Positions 1 to 8,295 of a DNA stretch of 56,547 nucleotides are shown one piece after another. The notes beneath the pieces are model-generated. The model searched no databases and was not told where the DNA came from. It was given only the letters and a program-made list of their open reading frames with translations. Each line of letters opens with the position of its first letter. Position 1 is the first letter of the stretch. The stretch lies in assembly GCA_900555035.1 (NCBI GenBank), contig USJX01000010.1:1-56547 (forward strand), given 5' to 3'. The DNA is from an uncultured Prevotella sp. GTDB lineage: Bacteria > Bacteroidota > Bacteroidia > Bacteroidales > Bacteroidaceae. The translations under genes and the position numbers were made by a program.

Positions 1-48
1 TCCACTGGTGTTTGAGACCAGCGCGTCTACCGATTCCGCCATCTGGGC
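1..48 (-). tRNA. tRNA-Leu (CAA), 5' part only
   Basis: Read on the minus strand this begins GCCCAGATGGCGGAATCGG, the acceptor strand and D-arm of a leucine tRNA. It continues into an anticodon stem CTGGT/ACCAG around loop CTCAAAC, giving anticodon CAA. The variable arm, T-arm and 3' end lie outside the window. It decodes UUG. Confidence 0.9.
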
Positions 49-188
49 GATTGCGGGTGCAAAGGTACAAATAAAATTTGAAATAGCAAACTTTTTGGCG
101 ACTTTTTTTCGCAAAAATATATTTTAGGAAGAAAAAATACTAAAAATGTGTTGTTTTTGTCCTATCTTTATTAAATTCTCGCAAAATA

Positions 189-220
189 TTTGGTCTTTTC
201 ATGGATAATTACTAACTTTA
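189..220 (+). promoter_or_regulatory. Putative promoter of the mannose-1-phosphate guanylyltransferase gene
   Basis: A TTTG at 189-192 and TAACTTTA at 213-220 are separated by 20 bp, close to the Bacteroidota -33/-7 consensus. If correct, transcription starts near 225, which rules out the in-frame TTG at 190 as the start codon and supports the ATG at 259. Confidence 0.5.
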
Positions 221-258
221 CACTTGATTTCAATAACCAACATTATAAGACCCATAAT

Positions 259-1350
259 ATGACAATTAATGATAATAACAATTATTGCGTAATATTGGCA
301 GGTGGTAAGGGTAGAAGATTGTGGCCTTGCAGTCGTAGTAACTATCCCAAACAGTTCATCGACTTCTTTGGAGTAGGTAGAACCCAGTTGCAGCAAACTT
401 TCGATCGTATGGCGAAGATAGTGCCAGCCGACCATATTTATATCAATACGAACGAGGAATATGTGGATTTGGTGAAAGAGCAGTTGCCAGAGGTATCTGC
501 CGACAACATTCTGGCAGAGCCTATCCATCGCAACACGGCACCTAGCATGGCTTGGGCTAACCATCGCATCTCGATGATGAATCCTAATGCCTGTGTCATC
601 GCCACACCTTCCGACCAGGCCATCTTCAACGAAGAGGCTTTCCGCAAGAATGTATTGGAGGGCTTGGCTTTCGTAGCCGAGAACAATCATTTCCTGACCA
701 TGGGTGTAAAGCCAACCCGTCCGGAACCAGGATATGGCTATATTCAGATGGGCGATGTTCTCTGTGATAACATCTACCAGGTGCAGTCGTTTACTGAGAA
801 GCCAGAGCGTGATTTCGCCAAGATTTTCATGGAGAGTGGCGAGTTCTATTGGAACACGGGGCTCTTCCTGAGCAATGTAAGTTATCTGCGCAAGTGCTTC
901 TGCAAGATATTGCCACCTGTGCTTCGTGAATACGATAAGCGATATCCGGAGTTTAGCGTAGAAACGGAGAATGCCTACATGAAGGAGACTTTCTCTTCTT
1001 ATCCGAACATCTCTGTGGATTTTGGCATCTTGGAGAAACCTTCTAATGTATGCGTAATGAAGTGCGACTTCGGATGGGCTGACCTCGGTACCTGGCACAG
1101 TATCTACGAGGCAATGCAGAAAGGTTCTAACGACAATGTGATTGTTGACAGCGATGTGCTGATGGAGGATTGCCACAACACGGTGGTTAAGATGCCAAAG
1201 GGCAAGCTTGCCGTACTGAATGGTCTCGATGGTTTCATAGTTGCTGAAAGCGACAACGTGCTTCTGGTTTGTAAGAAAGAAGACTCTTCTGCCTTGGTTC
1301 GCAAATACGTGAACGAGATACAGATGAAGAAGGGGGATGATTTCGTTTAA
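259..1350 (+). CDS. manC: Mannose-1-phosphate guanylyltransferase
   Basis: Transfers GMP from GTP to mannose 1-phosphate, giving GDP-mannose for cell-surface polysaccharides and GDP-fucose; cytoplasmic. The 363-residue protein opens with the nucleotidyltransferase signature ILAGGKGRRLWPCSRSNYPK, near residue 13, and carries the FTEKPE segment typical of sugar nucleotidyltransferases. Its length fits the short type that lacks a fused isomerase domain. The reading frame extends upstream to a TTG at 190, but those 23 residues do not resemble the family and overlap the promoter, so the ATG at 259 is chosen. It stands alone and converges on the HIT gene, with a shared hairpin between them. Confidence 0.9.
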   Translation: MTINDNNNYCVILAGGKGRRLWPCSRSNYPKQFIDFFGVGRTQLQQTFDRMAKIVPADHIYINTNEEYVDLVKEQLPEVSADNILAEPIHRNTAPSMAWANHRISMMNPNACVIATPSDQAIFNEEAFRKNVLEGLAFVAENNHFLTMGVKPTRPEPGYGYIQMGDVLCDNIYQVQSFTEKPERDFAKIFMESGEFYWNTGLFLSNVSYLRKCFCKILPPVLREYDKRYPEFSVETENAYMKETFSSYPNISVDFGILEKPSNVCVMKCDFGWADLGTWHSIYEAMQKGSNDNVIVDSDVLMEDCHNTVVKMPKGKLAVLNGLDGFIVAESDNVLLVCKKEDSSALVRKYVNEIQMKKGDDFV

Positions 1351-1402
1351 GCTATCAAATGAATTTGATGCTATCAGGCGTGAATTAAAGTTATAGAAAG
1401 AA

Positions 1403-1445
1403 AAATGAGATATGAATGGCAATGACCTGCCTTCATATCTCATTT
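1403..1445. terminator. Bidirectional terminator between manC and the HIT gene
   Basis: An inverted repeat with arms AAATGAGATATGAA and TTCATATCTCATTT (14 bp, perfect) and a 15-nt loop, A-rich on the left and T-rich on the right, lies between two convergent genes. Confidence 0.8.
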
Positions 1446-1480
1446 CTTGTTTTTATGATTTATGCCTTATAGCCTGTGCT

Positions 1481-1882
1481 TTACAGTTTCTTGAACTCAG
1501 CGTAAATCTTGTCGGCTATTTCCTTGAACTCCTCTTCTGATAGCTTGAGGTGCTCCTTGCGGAAGTTTACATCGGCCTCGCTGTTCATTGGGATGAGGTG
1601 GATGTGGGCATGAGGAACCTCCAGACCCAAGACCACCTGAGCCACCTTCTTGCATGGGAAGGCTGCCTTGATGGCCTTAGCCACCTTCTTGGCGAATACC
1701 TCAAACTCAGCCAGGTCTGCATCCTCCATATCGAAGATGTAATCCACCTCCTTGCGAGGAATTACCAGAGTATGACCTTTGCCGATAGGGCTAATGTCGA
1801 GGAAAGCATAGAACTTGTCGCTTTCTGCACACTTGTAGCTAGGAATCTCTCCTGCTGCAATCTTTGAAAAAATGCTTGCCAT
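1481..1882 (-). CDS. HIT family nucleotide hydrolase
   Basis: A 133-residue histidine-triad protein of the Hint branch. The triad HAHIHLIP lies near residues 93-100 and is preceded by the usual hydrophobic strand. An N-terminal IFSKIAAGEIPS is typical of bacterial Hint proteins. Family members hydrolyse purine nucleoside phosphoramidates and related AMP conjugates; the physiological substrate is not deducible here. It lies 138 bp downstream of greA on the same strand with a hairpin between, so it is probably transcribed separately. Confidence 0.9.
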   Translation of the reverse strand: MASIFSKIAAGEIPSYKCAESDKFYAFLDISPIGKGHTLVIPRKEVDYIFDMEDADLAEFEVFAKKVAKAIKAAFPCKKVAQVVLGLEVPHAHIHLIPMNSEADVNFRKEHLKLSEEEFKEIADKIYAEFKKL

Positions 1883-1962
1883 AATCTCTAATCAATTTAT
1901 AATTAATAATTTGTAATTTACAGTTTATGTTTCTTGTCTTATCTTGGGGGCTTACATATAAC

Positions 1963-2014
1963 ATAAAAGGAACCGTCATACGGGCATCGCTGCCAATATG
2001 ATAGTTCCTTTTAT
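1963..2014 (-). terminator. Terminator after greA
   Basis: Arms ATAAAAGGAAC (1963-1973) and GTTCCTTTTAT (2004-2014) pair over 11 bp. The hairpin starts 7 nt after the greA stop codon and is followed by T-rich sequence in the minus direction. Confidence 0.65.
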
Positions 2015-2020
2015 TCCGTT

Positions 2021-2488
2021 TTATTCAAATGAAATCTTGTCAATGCGAAGATTGATGGTACCGCGAGGAATCTTGATCTCTGCAATCTCACCTACCTTCT
2101 TGTTGAGCAATCCCTGAGCAATAGGGGTCTTGATGGAAATCTTGCCCTCCTTCAGGTTTGCCTCGCTCTCGCTCACGATGGTATAAGTCATCTTTGCCTT
2201 GTTAGCCATGTTGGTCATCTCTACCTTTGACATAATCTGCACGCTGTCGGTGCTGAGCTGCTTGGTGTCGATGATCTTAGCCTCGGCAATGGTGAGCTTG
2301 ATGCGGTTGATCTTATCTTCTAGGTGAGCCTGTGCCTCCTTGGCGGCATCATACTCAGAATTCTCACTTAAATCACCCTTGTCGCGGGCTTCAGCAATTG
2401 CGGCTGATGCCTTAGGGCGCTCTACGGATACGAGCTCTTTCAGCTCAGCTACGAGCTTGTCGTAGCCTTCTTGTGACATGTAAGCCAT
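2021..2488 (-). CDS. greA: Transcription elongation factor GreA
   Basis: Rescues backtracked RNA polymerase by stimulating cleavage of the 3' end of the nascent RNA. The 155-residue length is standard. The N-terminal coiled coil contains the conserved ARDKGDLSENSEYDAAKEAQ segment, with the acidic tip near residues 36-46, and the C-terminal half is the FKBP-like domain ending in PRGTINLRIDKISFE. It starts at ATG 2488. It follows the helicase gene on the same strand but is separated by a terminator hairpin. Confidence 0.96.
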   Translation of the reverse strand: MAYMSQEGYDKLVAELKELVSVERPKASAAIAEARDKGDLSENSEYDAAKEAQAHLEDKINRIKLTIAEAKIIDTKQLSTDSVQIMSKVEMTNMANKAKMTYTIVSESEANLKEGKISIKTPIAQGLLNKKVGEIAEIKIPRGTINLRIDKISFE

Positions 2489-2544
2489 AATTTTTCTTGT
2501 TGTTTATATGTTATTAATAATAGGGTTACAAAAGGCATAAAAAA

Positions 2545-2580
2545 ATAAAGAATTCCAGTGCCTGCGGAGCACCGGAATCC
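2545..2580 (-). terminator. Terminator after the helicase gene
   Basis: Arms ATTCCAGTGC (2552-2561) and GCACCGGAAT (2569-2578) form a stem with one wobble. In the minus direction the hairpin is followed by a run rich in T, and it lies between the helicase stop and greA. Confidence 0.75.
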
Positions 2581-2653
2581 TAAATCTATTTTGTGTCTCT
2601 TGTTTATCCTTTTGTCTATAATTCGAATGCAAAGATAGGACTTTATTTCCGTA

Positions 2654-5600
2654 TCACCAAACTTTTTCGGTGAAATTTTGAAAATATCCCCCTTTTTCTT
2701 TCACATAGTCCATTAATTGGTTAAAAATCTGATTATTGCGCAATATCTCCGGATTGCCCGTCATTATCATCTGCTTCCTGGCACGGGTGATGGCTACGTT
2801 CAGCTTGCGGTCGATGATGGCACCATCTTCCACGAAACTGTTGCCGGTCAGGAAGTCGAGCTGCCAGATGTTCTGGATGGTGAAACTGTAGATGATTACG
2901 TCGCGCTGACTGCCCTGGTATCGCTCCACGGTATCGATGCTTATCTTCTCCAGTTCCGGGATGCCGAGCTTCTCGATGCCCTTGCGCACCATGGCTATCT
3001 GGTTGCGGTAAGGCACGATGACGCCCACCGTCTTCTGGGCATCAAACCGCTCGCCGTAGAAACGGTGGATGCGACGAAGCATATCTACCACGATTTCCGC
3101 CTCGTTGGCATTGATCTTGTCTGATACATTCGGTTCCTTGCAGAACTGGGATGGCAGGAAGATCATGCGATGATTCTTCAGAAGGTCGTCGGTGGCATCG
3201 AGCGATGGGAGGGTGTAGGAGAGTTCCGTTTCCAACTGGTGTGGACAAGGCACCGGCTCCAGCTTCTCCCGTCGGTAGAACATTCTGTTGGGGAACTCTG
3301 CAATTTCCGGATGCATTCGTCCCTGGCGGCGCAGGATGCCGATGAATTCGCTGCGCTCCTCATGGTCTTCCCAGCGAATCAGACGCTCGAAGAGGGAGTT
3401 GCGGCAGTTGGTGAGACAGATGTCCTGTAGGATGCTCATGTCGATGCCGCCACCTTTCTGGCTGTCGTTGATGGTAGGGATGCCTGAATCCTTCTCGCTC
3501 TGCTGCACCACGGCTGGCAACTGCTTGTAGTCACCGATGAGGATGAACTTATCCACAGCCGAAAGCAAGCCGATGAGGTTGGGTTCCAATATCTGGCTCG
3601 ACTCGTCGATGATGGCGAGCTTGAAGTGCTTCAGCGTGAAGATGAATGGCTTGGAGGTCATCATCGATGTGGTGCCCACAATGACGCGCGTACCTATTAT
3701 ATATTGTTTGATGGCTTCCAGCTTCGGACAGTCGCTGATGGCCTTCTCTATCAGATATGGGCGGAATCTTTCGTCACAAGAGTACTCGCTGCCGAGGCGC
3801 AGGAATGGGATGCCGGAATCTACCAGCATCTCGCAGATTTCATCCACGGCTCGGTTGGTATAGCTCATCAGGAGAATGGATGAGGCTGGCTGCTGATAGC
3901 CGCCTCTTGCCGTGGCGATGCTTTCTGCTGTAGGTAATCCCGTTCCGTCGTTCAGCGCTTCTTCTACCATGAACTTCAGGGCACGGCTGGTCTTTCCTGT
4001 TCCTGGAGGTCCCACGAGCAGGAAGTAATCCTGTGCCTGCTTGGCACGGAGGATGATGTCGTCTAAAACATCGTCGTAATGTCTGGTCAACGATAGGGAA
4101 GTGTCTCTTTGCGGGGCACGCTGTCCCAGCAGCAGGTTGCGCTTGTCCTTGGGTGCACAGATAAACTGGTGCAGGTTGCGGATGCTTCCGCCCGTGCTGG
4201 CATCGCTCGTTCCGTGTTCGATGGCATACGGCAGGTTCATCTCGAAGATGTCGGCATTCTGCTGACCGTCGTTCAGATGCACCACAATCTCATCGCTGTG
4301 AATCTCCTGCAATACACCTTTATATAATATAGCCTTTCTCACGTCGGGTTCTTCTTTCAGCTTGTAGGTATAGAGATACACCATGTCGCCGATTCTGAAA
4401 TTGGGCAGGAAGTCCTTGCCCTGGTCGGGCACGCTCAGGGTAATGGTGTCGTATCCGCTTCCCTCGCTACTCTGTTCCTTCCTGATGATGTGCAGGTCGG
4501 TGTAGATGTTGCCTGCATCCTTCTTTTCTGATAGAGGCATTGTCCAGAGGTCGGAGCTTGATGTGTTCGTACCTTCCTGTGCGCCCACCTTGCTGATCAT
4601 CTGCTCTCTGAGCACAAAGGTCATCATGCGGCAGAAGTAGGCTTCCTCCAGTGGCGATAGGGCATGGAGCGGGTCGGTGATGGCACTGAGCTGAGGCTTC
4701 AGGTACTTGTTGTAGAAGAAGTCCTGGGTGCCGGCAACATTGAGTACTTCGGGGGTAAACTCGTTCAGCGCATGCTCAAAGCCTTCCTTGGCTATCTCGA
4801 AGGAGGCGGCTACCAGCTGGTTTCTGTAGGTGATGGCTTCCTGGAATAGTTTGCGGTAATAGGCTACCACCATCAGTCCGTCTTGCGGCTGATACTTGGA
4901 ATAGAGCAGACGGATGTTTACCCGTTCGTTACTCAGCTTGAAGTTATGCTGCAGCACGCCATAGTAGAGCAGCAGCTGCACATAGTGCGGCTCCAGTTGA
5001 TAACTGTGATAGGCGGGATCTACCTGGTGCGTTTCTATGTTCATGTTGCGTCCCGATTTCTGCTCCACCAGCAGTTTGCAGTCGGTGGTCATCAAATCCA
5101 CACGTCCCTGGATGCCGAGTGCTTCGCAGACGAACGAAGGTTCGAGGATGGCTTTCTTCCTGTCGTAGAACTCCTCGCCTCGGAATGCTGTCATCTGTGC
5201 CTGCGATGCGGTGCGGGGAAAGAGAATATCCACCACCTGCTGCAGATTGAATGCCTGCAGACTGGCATCGGTATAGAACTTCTTGGCGTCAAACCAGGGA
5301 CAGGTGCAGAACTCCAGGGCTTTCTCCCTGAAATTGGTCTTCACCGTCTCGTTCATCTGGTATTTGCCGTGCGTGTTGATGATGTCATCCAGTGCCGCTC
5401 CGGCAAAGTTACCCAGTAGGGTGGCCTGGGTGTTGGCTCTAGGTTTCATCAGGTTGAGAAGATAGAGCAGGGGATGGTGGCCGAAAGCCGTGAAGCAGGT
5501 GGCGATGCTACTGATATCTACCAGATAGTCGGGTTCCACCACGATGAGTCGGGGTGTGATGATGGGTTGCTTCACCTGGCAGTCGAGCAGGTTGAGCTGC

Positions 5601-6163
5601 ATGCCTTCCTTCAGAAGGTCCCAAAGGTAGGTATGGTCGATATGGTTCTCTTCGTCCTTCAGTCTCACCAGGTATTCCTCCTCGTCGGCATCCTGGTCGA
5701 TATCCACACGGATGAAGTCGCTGTCCCAGTTCTTCACGATGCAGCGGATGCGGCGGTTGTTGATTTCCAATCCCTTCTGGTAGGGGCGGTTGGTATGGGG
5801 GATGAGCACGTTCAGTTCATGAGGCACATCCACTCCGAATACGGCAGAGATGAAGATGGCGAGGGCACGTGCATCATACTTGAGGTCTTCGCCCGACAGG
5901 GGTTCCTGCGAGTTGCTGTGTCGGCGCATGGTCTGGATGGCAATCTTGTCTGCCACCTTGATGCCGCGGGCCTTACAGAGATAATCCACCTGGGAGAAAA
6001 GGTTACCGAAAGCCTGTCTGGTATCCTTCACTCCTTCGTGGCAGCAGAGGATGAGCGTATCGTGCATCATCTTGTTGCGGGTCTTCGGCTCCAAATCCGG
6101 GAGCATCAAGAGTTCCCTTACCCGCTGGAAAAGTTCAGCGGCGCTGATATTGTTTTGATTCAT
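2654..6163 (-). CDS. Dna2-like fused PD-(D/E)XK nuclease and superfamily 1 helicase
   Basis: A 1169-residue protein that joins a nuclease and a helicase, probably acting on DNA ends, flaps or replication intermediates in the cytoplasm. Around residues 350-370 the sequence GRVDLMTTD followed by LLVEQKSG has the D...ExK arrangement of RecB/Cas4-type nucleases. The SF1B (Upf1/Dna2) helicase follows: Walker A GPPGTGKT near 719, Walker B IIDESSQ near 854, GDYKQLPAVV, a motif V region VERYQGSQRDVIIYS, and motif VI AITRARKQM near 1131. I did not see the four-cysteine iron-sulfur pattern of Cas4/eukaryotic Dna2. The start is the ATG at 6163, only 6 nt after a -7 element, so the mRNA may be nearly leaderless. 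Its promoter block is shared with trmB (see findings). The exact role is inferred from domains only. Confidence 0.85.
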   Translation of the reverse strand: MNQNNISAAELFQRVRELLMLPDLEPKTRNKMMHDTLILCCHEGVKDTRQAFGNLFSQVDYLCKARGIKVADKIAIQTMRRHSNSQEPLSGEDLKYDARALAIFISAVFGVDVPHELNVLIPHTNRPYQKGLEINNRRIRCIVKNWDSDFIRVDIDQDADEEEYLVRLKDEENHIDHTYLWDLLKEGMQLNLLDCQVKQPIITPRLIVVEPDYLVDISSIATCFTAFGHHPLLYLLNLMKPRANTQATLLGNFAGAALDDIINTHGKYQMNETVKTNFREKALEFCTCPWFDAKKFYTDASLQAFNLQQVVDILFPRTASQAQMTAFRGEEFYDRKKAILEPSFVCEALGIQGRVDLMTTDCKLLVEQKSGRNMNIETHQVDPAYHSYQLEPHYVQLLLYYGVLQHNFKLSNERVNIRLLYSKYQPQDGLMVVAYYRKLFQEAITYRNQLVAASFEIAKEGFEHALNEFTPEVLNVAGTQDFFYNKYLKPQLSAITDPLHALSPLEEAYFCRMMTFVLREQMISKVGAQEGTNTSSSDLWTMPLSEKKDAGNIYTDLHIIRKEQSSEGSGYDTITLSVPDQGKDFLPNFRIGDMVYLYTYKLKEEPDVRKAILYKGVLQEIHSDEIVVHLNDGQQNADIFEMNLPYAIEHGTSDASTGGSIRNLHQFICAPKDKRNLLLGQRAPQRDTSLSLTRHYDDVLDDIILRAKQAQDYFLLVGPPGTGKTSRALKFMVEEALNDGTGLPTAESIATARGGYQQPASSILLMSYTNRAVDEICEMLVDSGIPFLRLGSEYSCDERFRPYLIEKAISDCPKLEAIKQYIIGTRVIVGTTSMMTSKPFIFTLKHFKLAIIDESSQILEPNLIGLLSAVDKFILIGDYKQLPAVVQQSEKDSGIPTINDSQKGGGIDMSILQDICLTNCRNSLFERLIRWEDHEERSEFIGILRRQGRMHPEIAEFPNRMFYRREKLEPVPCPHQLETELSYTLPSLDATDDLLKNHRMIFLPSQFCKEPNVSDKINANEAEIVVDMLRRIHRFYGERFDAQKTVGVIVPYRNQIAMVRKGIEKLGIPELEKISIDTVERYQGSQRDVIIYSFTIQNIWQLDFLTGNSFVEDGAIIDRKLNVAITRARKQMIMTGNPEILRNNQIFNQLMDYVKEKGGYFQNFTEKVW

Positions 6164-6165
6164 AG

Positions 6166-6222
6166 GCTACAAAGTTACGAAAATTATAACTACTCTTATA
6201 ATAAAGGTATTTATAATTATTG
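6166..6222 (-). promoter_or_regulatory. Helicase promoter with a long inverted repeat, shared with trmB
   Basis: In the minus direction the -7 element TAACTTTG lies at 6177-6170, 6 nt before the start codon. Upstream is AATTATAAAT, then about 16 bp, then TTATAATTTT, an inverted repeat covering the -33 region. The same block with about 80 percent identity precedes trmB at 52,707-52,763. Confidence 0.7.
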
Positions 6223-6267
6223 ATAATTAACTGTTGAATGGGAATGCGTTTTTAAGGAAAAATAGGG

Positions 6268-6356
6268 TATTCGTGCAAAAATATGTAGTAAAGTGCTGGA
6301 TATTCGTGCGAAAAAGTGTATCTTTGCAGCAAAAGTTCGTGCAAAAAAATGTAGTA
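6268..6356 (+). repeat. Three direct repeats with 33-bp period around the guanine deaminase promoter
   Basis: Copies of TTCGTGCAAAAAnATGTAGTA lie at 6270-6290, 6303-6320 (degenerate: TTCGTGCGAAAAAGTGTA) and 6336-6356. Successive TTCGTGC cores are exactly 33 bp apart. The middle copy runs into the -7 element TATCTTTG (6319-6326) and the third sits in the leader. This looks like an operator array rather than random AT-rich sequence. Confidence 0.8.
6319..6326 (+). promoter_or_regulatory. -7 promoter element of guanine deaminase
   Basis: TATCTTTG followed by CAGC, a canonical Bacteroidota -7 element, 66 bp before the start codon and overlapped by the second 33-bp repeat. Confidence 0.75.
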
Positions 6357-6392
6357 CTCTATTATAATAACCGATATTAAAGAATAAGAATT

Positions 6393-6860
6393 ATGACAAA
6401 AGAAGAATTGATGCATAGAGCCATTGAGCTCTCAAAGAATAGTGTTAAGACCGGTGGCGGTCCTTTTGGTGCTGTCATTGCCAAGGATGGTATCATCATT
6501 GCTGAGGCTTCCAACAGCGTAACCATCGATCTCGACCCTACGGCACATGCCGAGGTGAACTGTGTGCGCCAGGCTTGTTTCAAGCTGAAGACCTTCAATC
6601 TGGAGGGCTGCGAGATTTATACCTCTTGCGAACCATGCCCGATGTGTCTGGGTGCTATCTACTGGGCACATCTCGACCGTATCTATTATGCCAACGACCG
6701 GAAGGATGCGGCCAAGATTGGTTTCGACGATGAGTTTATCTATGAGGAGATTGACCGCAAGATAGAAGAGCGCCACAAGCCGATGATTGCCTTGATGCGT
6801 GATGAGGCGCTGGGTGCCTTCCGCATGTGGGAGGAAAATTCAGAAAAAACAGAGTATTAG
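6393..6860 (+). CDS. guaD: Guanine deaminase (CDA family)
   Basis: Hydrolyses guanine to xanthine and ammonia in purine salvage. The 155-residue cytidine-deaminase fold shows the zinc motif TAHAEV near residues 50-55 and TSCEPCPMCLGAIYWA near 75-90. Together with the IGFDDEFIYEEID segment and the C-terminal Tyr (ending KTEY), it matches Bacillus GuaD rather than the tRNA adenosine deaminase TadA. It is followed after 26 bp by an NCS2 permease, consistent with a guanine/xanthine operon. Its promoter sits inside a 33-bp-period repeat array otherwise seen here in front of AAA ATPase genes, which is odd for a metabolic gene. Confidence 0.88.
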   Translation: MTKEELMHRAIELSKNSVKTGGGPFGAVIAKDGIIIAEASNSVTIDLDPTAHAEVNCVRQACFKLKTFNLEGCEIYTSCEPCPMCLGAIYWAHLDRIYYANDRKDAAKIGFDDEFIYEEIDRKIEERHKPMIALMRDEALGAFRMWEENSEKTEY

Positions 6861-6886
6861 TAAATTCTCTAATTATTATAACAATA

Positions 6887-8194
6887 ATGGAACAGTCAAT
6901 AGAAAATCTCTACAAGCTTGACGGTAGAGTGCCCGTCGGTAAAGCACTCCCATTTGGTCTTCAACATGTGTTGGCGATGTTCGTAAGTAACATTGCGCCA
7001 ATTATGATTCTTGCTGGTGCAGTAGGATTGGATAGTCCGACGAGCGCTGTGCTCATCCAGAACTGTATGGTTATCGCCGGTATCGGTACTCTGGTGCAGC
7101 TCTATCCGGTATGGCGCATCGGTTCCCGTCTTCCTATCGTGATGGGTATCTCCTTCACCTTCCTTTCGCTTGCCATCGCCATCGCCGGTGCTCATGGCAT
7201 GGGTACTTTGATAGGCGCTGTCATCATTGGTGGTCTGGTAGAAGGAACACTCGGACTTTTCGCCAAGTATTGGATTAAGCTCATTCCGCCTGTGGTTGCT
7301 GCTACGGTGGTAACAGCCATCGGATTCTCGCTTCTTCCTGTGGGTGCCAACTCTTTTGCTGGTGGTCAGGGTGCAGCAGATTTCGGCAGCATGAACAATT
7401 GGGTTGTGGGCACGGTTACCTTGCTTGCCTGTCTTCTCTGCCAGATTTTTGCCAAGGGTTTCCTCCGCTCTCTTTCTGTATTGGTAGGATTGCTGGTGGG
7501 TTATGTGCTGGCGCTCTTCGTGGGAATGATAGATTATAGTGGACTTTCTGATCTTTCCATCATTTCGTTGCCAAAGCTCCTGCCATTCACCCCAGAGTTC
7601 AATATCGGTGCCATCCTTTCGGTGGTAGCTGTATATCTGGTGTCTGCCACAGAGACCATTGGTGATACTTCGGCTCTTTGCAACAGTGCCTTAAAGCGTG
7701 ATCCTAGCACCAAGGAGATGGGTTCAGCTGTATGTTGCGATGGCTTCGTAAGTACCTTCTCTGGTCTTTTCGGTTGTACTCCTATCACATCGTTCAGCCA
7801 GAATGTAGGTTTGGCAGCCATGTCGGGTGTGGTAAACCGCTTCACCATTGGGTTGGGTGCCATCATCATGATTATCGGTGGTGTATTCCCTGCTATCGGT
7901 TATGTATTGACCACCATTCCTCAGGCTGTATTGGGTGGCTGCACCATCATGATGTTCGGTAGCATTCTCTTTGCCGGTTTCGGCATGATGGCGCGTACGG
8001 GCTTCTCTCAGCGCAACATGGTCATCGTGAGCCTCTCGCTCAGCGTGGGTCTCGGCTTCACATCGGCTACGGGCATGTTCAACATCTTCCCAGAGATTGT
8101 CCGCACCGTATTTGCCGATAACTGTGTAGCCGTAGTCTTCCTGCTCGCTGTTATCCTGAACCTCGTGTTGCCGAAGAACATGGATAAAGCATAA
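6887..8194 (+). CDS. Xanthine/uric acid-type nucleobase:cation symporter (NCS2)
   Basis: An inner-membrane purine transporter of 435 residues with about 14 hydrophobic segments. The N-terminal FGLQHVLAMF is the NCS2 hallmark, and TETIGDTSALC around residue 265 is the family's substrate-site region. Specificity for xanthine or guanine is inferred from the upstream guanine deaminase and the xpt gene nearby. The frame is open to a GTG at 6827 inside guaD, but those residues do not fit; the ATG at 6887 begins MEQSIENLYKLDGRVP and is preferred. It ends at a strong terminator. Confidence 0.88.
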   Translation: MEQSIENLYKLDGRVPVGKALPFGLQHVLAMFVSNIAPIMILAGAVGLDSPTSAVLIQNCMVIAGIGTLVQLYPVWRIGSRLPIVMGISFTFLSLAIAIAGAHGMGTLIGAVIIGGLVEGTLGLFAKYWIKLIPPVVAATVVTAIGFSLLPVGANSFAGGQGAADFGSMNNWVVGTVTLLACLLCQIFAKGFLRSLSVLVGLLVGYVLALFVGMIDYSGLSDLSIISLPKLLPFTPEFNIGAILSVVAVYLVSATETIGDTSALCNSALKRDPSTKEMGSAVCCDGFVSTFSGLFGCTPITSFSQNVGLAAMSGVVNRFTIGLGAIIMIIGGVFPAIGYVLTTIPQAVLGGCTIMMFGSILFAGFGMMARTGFSQRNMVIVSLSLSVGLGFTSATGMFNIFPEIVRTVFADNCVAVVFLLAVILNLVLPKNMDKA

Positions 8195-8215
8195 GAATCA
8201 AAGGAATTTATAGTT

Positions 8216-8261
8216 AAAAAAGGTGCAACTCACAAGTCAGAATGTGAGTTGCACCTTTTTT
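8216..8261. terminator. Strong bidirectional terminator
   Basis: Perfect arms of about 18 bp (AAAAAAGGTGCAACTCAC and its complement) around a short loop, between the convergent permease and hydrolase genes. Confidence 0.9.
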
Positions 8262-8295
8262 GCTATAAACTGTTAACTATAAACTATCAACTAAA

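Noticed and set aside
190..258. Extended TTG start of manC
   Set aside because: The extra 23 residues overlap the likely promoter and do not match the family N-terminus.
199..1443. Long open frame of 414 codons on the minus strand
   Set aside because: It is antisense to manC over its whole length, its translation shows no family motif, and manC has the full sugar-nucleotidyltransferase signature.
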